Shown: piece by piece, positions 52,742-59,249 of the stretch
How positions within the stretch are numbered: the stretch's first letter is position 1
How the letters are laid out: every line of letters starts with the position of its first letter
From: Lucifuga dentata
Taxonomy: Eukaryota; Chordata; Actinopteri; Ophidiiformes; Bythitidae
DNA: 64,000 bases
Direction: 5' to 3'
NCBI GenBank assembly: GCA_014773175.1
Contig: VXCM01003392.1
Location: 1-64,000, forward strand
Notes under the pieces: model-generated
The model's input: only the letters and a program-made list of their open reading frames with translations
Database searches by the model: none
Told to the model about the DNA's origin: nothing
Made by a program: the position numbers and the translations under genes

Positions 52742-53175
52742 TATACAGGCAGTCCCCAACTTATGAACAACCCGTACTTACGAACCGACTGCCATAAAGC
52801 CTATTAAATTAAAAATCTGAGTTACATGAAATGATTCGTAATAATGAACGGTGCACTACTTTACGACACATGTCAAAATATTGCACGTTGTCAGTGGTGC
52901 AGCGGCCGTCGCTATTTTAAAGTCGGATCACGCTCGCTGTAAACACCATGTTGTGTGTGTTGTTTTTTTTTTTTTTTTNTTTTTTTTTTTTTTCTTCTTT
53001 TCTAACCTTCATAACCATGCCTCCAAAGTGTAAATCCGGTTTCTTATGCATAGAAAGATAAAACACTACTTACGCACCTTACGTAACTGTTCCAACTTAC
53101 GTACAAATCTGACCGACTTACGGACAGCCGTGGGAACGGAACTCATCCATAACCCAGGGACTGCTTGTATGTGTG

Positions 53176-53222
<47 letters not shown>

Positions 53223-53260
53223 GTATATAAAACTCAGTGCGTNGACTGCTTGTATGTGTG

Positions 53261-53307
<47 letters not shown>

Positions 53308-56300
53308 GTATATAAAACTCAGTGCGTACGCTATGTAAGAATGGCTGCCTGTAGTTGGTCTTACCCCAATTATCAACAAACAACACAGACCCTCCCAAAA
53401 CACAAAAACACACCGACACAAATGCAATGCAAGCATGTGTATGTGTGTGTGTGTGTGTGTATCTGTGTGTGTGTGTGTGTGTGTAGTGGTACCCCCCCGG
53501 CTGTGGGATGTTGGTCTTGTGACTGTCTTTGCACTTTTTGACTAATCATGGAGCATTTTGCTTGTGGGGGAACAACTGGTCCTTCATTCACACTGAAGAG
53601 GAATTTACAGCATCTCTCTAATTTTTCCTTCTCTTTGTTGCTTTGATCCCTTCTTTAGAAAAGAAGAATCTGCTGTTCCTGAAATACCAGGATGCAGCAA
53701 ATCACACTATATACATTATCTGAAAATAAAGTTCTGCCGGGATCAGAAGCCTTACAGGGAAAATCCCCACTAGATACCCTTACGCTGTTATCTGTTAACA
53801 TATCTGTGATGCATTCTGGGAGATATTTTGTGATGAAGTGCTGTAATTTGCTTTGGTGGTGCACACACTTTCCCTCATCTACATCAGTGAGCAATTTCCT
53901 AGAGGAAGAGACTGCAATTCTCCTAACGATGGCAAAGCAGCAGTAAAAAGTGTGAATTATTCCACTCAGGAAAAGGTGGAGATGTAACTCTGAGCCTGGA
54001 TGTGATGGCGGTGCTTTGCTGCATTGCATTCTGGTCATTTGTGAGAGGAGAAATTGCTGTTACTGGCTTTTCTCTGATGGATTTCTCCTTTTATGTTTGT
54101 TGAACATCAGAAACATGAAGTCTTTGCTCTCTAACAGATGTTTTACATTAATATCACCTGAATGTTGGGCAGGTATCTACAGGTGTGAAGAAGTACAAGT
54201 GATAAAAATTAGCCATAAATACAAGATGTATCACCAACTGCAGAGATAGAGTGGATTTTCTGTGTCATTTATAAGTTGGGTTTTTTTTGATAAAAGGACT
54301 ACGTTTTTGCATTCAGGATTACATTGCTCACCCATGTACAGTACTTTTCCAGTCAACATGAGCCCAGAAATGTACCTTTTGATTATTTTTTAAAGTATAT
54401 GTATATTTGTAGAAAAGAGTATTTTATTGTACCTGAGTCTGTAATATAAGGATGTAGCATCAGCAAAAAGCACTGCTCTCCAATTGTACCTTTTCTTTGT
54501 TGAAAATGTACAAAAACTGCATTTGTTTGTTCACCAAGTTAGCTTCAGCTAATAAGCTAGCTTCAGGTAATAAGCTAGTTTCAGGTAGTATGCTAGCTTT
54601 CGGTAACAAGCTAGCTTCAGGTAATAAATTCACTTCAGGTAACCAGCTAGCTTCAGATAATAAGCTAGCTTCAGGTAATAAGCTAGTTTCAGGTAGTACG
54701 CTAGCTTCAGGTAATAAGTTAGTTTCAGGTAGCATACTAGCTTCAGGTAACCAGCTAGCTTCAGATAATAAGCTAGCTTCAGGTAATAAGCTAGTTTCAG
54801 GTAGTATGCTAGCATCAGGTAATAAGTTAGTTTCTGGTAGCATACTAGCTTCAGGTAACAAGCTAGCTTCAGGTAATAAATTCACTTCAGGTAACCAGCT
54901 AGCTTCAGATAATAAGCTAGCTTCAGGTAATAAGCTAGTTTCAGGTAGCATACTAGCTTCAGATAATAAGCTACTTTCAGGTAGTATACTAGCTTCAGGT
55001 AACAAGCTAGCTTTAGGTAATAAGCTAGCTTCAGGTAATAAGCTAGTTTCACTGAACAGGTAGCAGGGTTGTTACTTGTGGCTAAAGCTGGTTTGTACAT
55101 TTGCCTTTGAGCTATCATTTGTATGTTGTTGTGCTTCATTGTGTGAGTTTTGATTTTCAGCCTGGTTAGCTTGAAGAAATCAGAGCAGTTTTCAAGTTAA
55201 CATACGTAGCATGAGTGCTAACCAGCTGGCATGGTATAGCATCAAAGCAGGGCTGAGTGTGTGGGAGCAGGCACAGAGGGTGGTGTTTCTGGAATAATGG
55301 AACGCTCTGTTGAGCCTTCTTTTTGTCGTGGATCCAAATCGACAAGATAGCAGAGATTGAGAAGATGCCCACCTAACAACAAGATGAAGCCTTTCCTGTA
55401 TTCATACATTCAAGTTAAAATGGTTTAAGATTAGCATAGAGACATGACACTCTTAATCTGAAAGGTGTGACATAAGAGTAGGATTCACAGGTGGAACAGA
55501 GGTCAGGATTAGGTCCGACGATAGATGAAAACATCATTTAGCATCAGTTCTGGGCTTCAATAGGAATGTTTACCAAACTTATACCTGTGTGTATGTGACA
55601 GAAGATTTGTGTGTTTTATGTGGCAGTATACTTTCATGTAGGAAGAAAACAGTTCAGCTAACTTCTACAAAACATCCCAAATTATCCCACCACTGACGCC
55701 TCTGCTCTATTTCGCCGCGCTCCTCAGGGAGTCACTTTGTCGGCCACGCTATTTCAGACGAGGCTGGTTCTGGTGCTGCTCCAAATTGGCTACGGAGGCA
55801 CAGCCAGTAGATCTTAGCATGTCTGAACGAAAGTGTTATTGATCTCATCTAAACCAACGTCTGTTCACTGAGCGCGAATTTTGTCACTTGTGACTTAGTG
55901 GAAGAAAAAGGTCATGGTTGAAGTTATCATCCAGGCTGTTTTCTAGAAGCTTCTGAAGGCACAAATGCCAGTGATCCACTTAACTGCAAATATGCATTCA
56001 TACAGTAAGAACTCTGCATCTTATCAAGACATCTAAAATACCTACAATCATGTCCAGTCTATTGCACAGAGATTATTTCAAGCTGTTTCCAGTAAAATAA
56101 ACTTTATCCAAATTTTCTTGAAAACCATAAAAATTACATTTTATTGTAGATTATTCTTGGAAAAAGTCACGGATTTCCATGTTCTTCTTTTCAATTAGGG
56201 GTCTATTTTGAACCTTTGCATGATTTAATGTGCAAAAAAAAAAACCCCTTTGGTCCACTTCTGCTGCCCTTATCTGTGAAATCACTGTGCACACTGAGTG

Positions 56301-58837
56301 AAAACAGGTACTGTATGTATGTCTTTATGCGTACTGATGCACCCCAGGACGACTAGCAACTGCATTTGCGGAAGCTAATAAACAATAAACAGGCAGTTTT
56401 ACTCATGTTACAGAAGAAAAGGACAAACCAAAGGGAAGGCTGTTTACCAGTGGATGCCCTGCCTTCTTTGTCTTTGTTTCACAACCCTGGAACATGCGTG
56501 TTCCATTGTAGTCCTGTGATCAAATTATGGATTGGGAGCACCGACACACTATCTGATGAGGTGAAGCGGAGGGAAGGAGGGAGGGGTCGTCATTCCAACA
56601 ATTAATTTCAATTAGGAAAATGCACTGGAACAAAGGCTCAGAGAGACTTTTCTGGAAATTAATGCTGGTTTGATTTCCGTTTGGAACACCACAAAGCCGT
56701 CGCAACGAGCAGTGAGAGCTTCATGTTGATGGACAGGAGAACGAAACGGTAAAGTTCTGTGGTGCATACCTGCTTTTGACAAACTTCTGACTTTCTGAAC
56801 TGAAAATAGTGGATCACACATGGGTGGTACTATACTGTATCTGGGTCAGTATTTAAAAAAATGTCTATCCGCTACTATGCAAATATATAAGCAAAAACTT
56901 TTTGTTGACGAGAGATTTAGATGCAGCAAAAGTGTCACCTTTTAACAGACAGAACACATCCTCGTGTTTTATTTCTTCTTGTCTCTGCTGTCAGAGGTCA
57001 GGGTCAGATCTGGAAGTGGCAGAGATTCAGCGTCTCGCTCATGGACATTTCAGCAGTAAATGCTGACGTGATCTTGCTGTACCTTCAACTGAAGGTCGGT
57101 TTCGCAGCTCATTATGCCAGCAGATATAAACAAGCCCCAAGACTTCAAATACAGAGTCGGAGATTAAATTCCTGTTTCCAATCGTGGCTTCACTGACTGT
57201 AGTATCGTGTTTTTGGAGCACAGTGTCATCAGTGCTGACAGAGAATAAAGACTCTTAAATGCCTTCTGAGGAAATTCTAAGAGGGGCTGCGGTCTAGCCA
57301 AAGGCTTAAGGCCCCCCCCCCCCCAGCTGGCATATTTTGAACGTTTGACTCCATCCCAAAAACAACAGGCTCTTGCCAAGGAAAAGCTATGAGCTACACC
57401 CCATCATCATCCAATATAAACTCACAAAATGAATAATAAATCCAGTTGAGCAAAATGGAGGACCCTCAGTAAACAGCCAAATAACTTTTTAAGGTGGCTG
57501 CAAGGTAGTCTGGTTGTTTGGAGAAAAGCAGAATGCCAAAACATAAAAAAGTTAAACTACAATGAAAGGATAATGTTTTACTTTACAGCTGCATTATTTC
57601 AGTGCAATAGCCTAAGGTAAAGTAATTTACGTGGGCAATAATACTGTGTTGGCGCCGTGCAAGCACCAACAACTGACTAAAATTTTATCACCAAGATTTA
57701 TTACACTTCATTAAGCACTTAAACAACATTATTGTCACCTGATATTACAATTCCCTCGGTTAACACAAAAAATATGATTATGATTTACTGAATAAATCTT
57801 TCTGGCTGGTCTCGCTCCACTATGTTTGCTCAGAACACGGCGTAATCCACTAAAGACATACAATATCCACTATGTGTCCTAATGCTGAGAAACGCTGATG
57901 GTTTATTAGTCCCTTGGTGATGAAACATGATCCAATAGTAGTGCAGGACCCATCTGTGAGGCAGTGCTGGACAGCCAGGCCTGATTTACACAGGAGCCGT
58001 TTATGGAGCTTTTAAAAAAGACAGAGGGGCCATCATAAAAACAGGCTTATTTATGGATGAGCTGCAAACACACAAGCTTCTGTGAGGATGCACACAGTCA
58101 AGAGTGTGTTTGCGTGTCAAACAGAGAGGCTACAAGTATGTCTGTATGGGTATTTGCTAGCATGTTTTGCAAGGTTAAATACAGTAAAGACCTTGTATGT
58201 GATGCCACGTGTAATGCTTAATATGTACGTTTGAGCATGTCTGTGTATACGTGGAACATGATAACGTAAGAAATTATTTTAAATATTTATAATCCCAAAT
58301 CATCTCCTGTCTGGCCAATGCACAATATATTCACTAAAACTAGTGAGAGAAATGATGAAAGTGGATAAACTCTGGTGTCCAACCATCCAAGAAAAGGAAA
58401 AAAAAACCTAAGTTATGCTTATTCATTTTTAGATCCTTGAGTTTTTATACTATGTTGAAGTTTTAAACAAAAGTCCTTCAAAATAATAATCAGACAAACT
58501 CTCTCCCTCAGATTAAAGATAAACTCTGTGCCTGAAAATAGAAAGCAAACCCTATTTCTGCAGACAAACACAGGTAAGCTGTTCCTATAAATGGACAAAC
58601 TGTACTCCATCTATACTAAACTGCTGCAAACTCAGTTTAGCTGCTTTACTCTCTGCTGCAAATCCTGCCAGAACCCACCAAGAGACAAACGCCAATAAAA
58701 CACCCTCCTCTTCATCAAAAAATGAATGATAAACCTCATCAAAGCCTCGTTTTCATCGGAAATGACTGCCAGCAGCTCTCTGAGGTTTATCAGCCTCGAC
58801 CAATAGGTGGCAGAGTTTCACAACTGTATCCAGGCAG

Positions 58838-58874
<37 letters not shown>

Positions 58875-59215
58875 CTTACTTGCAGTCTCTGTCCTCCAGA
58901 TCAAAATGCGGGTTGAAGTTGATGAGGATCTTCTGACTGGGTTCAGGAGCTGTTATCACCCAGACGCAGTGCTGGGAGGGCGGGTAGGCACCGGGATAAC
59001 CGGGAGAGGTCAGATAATCTGCGTTGTTTATCAATATATTATCCCCGCATTTATCTGCAAAGCAAGAAACCCAGAAACGAAACAAGTGTTTTTGTTTGTT
59101 TGTTTTTAGCGGGTTAGTTGAGAAAGTGTACCGGTGCATAATGGATTTCACTCAGAAGTTGAGGTCATCATAAATCATAAGTCAGAACACTTTCATAAAA
59201 AATATTCAACAGTTG

Positions 59216-59249
<34 letters not shown>

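Larger units (their letters stand above)
35325..58879 (-). other. nrp1: nrp1 intron 2 (23.6 kb)
   Basis: Longest intron seen; it separates the two halves of the CUB a1 domain. It carries TTAA-type MITEs at 38569, 39612, 44808, 48863 and 50747, Tigger-like copies at 43174 and 52746, a Tc1-like MITE at 47123, the repeat pair at 36063/42147, the sequence gap at 37462, many microsatellites and the 54536 minisatellite. Stretches without anything I can name are 35325-36062, 40199-40980, 43506-44100, 47872-48862, 49481-50746, 51413-52577, 53328-54535 and 55058-58838. Regulatory elements could be hidden there. Confidence 0.85.

Noticed and set aside
54460..55063. Long open frames of 181 and 188 codons on opposite strands
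   Set aside because: Produced by the 18-bp minisatellite, whose length is a multiple of three and whose unit lacks stops. No start context, homology or splice support.
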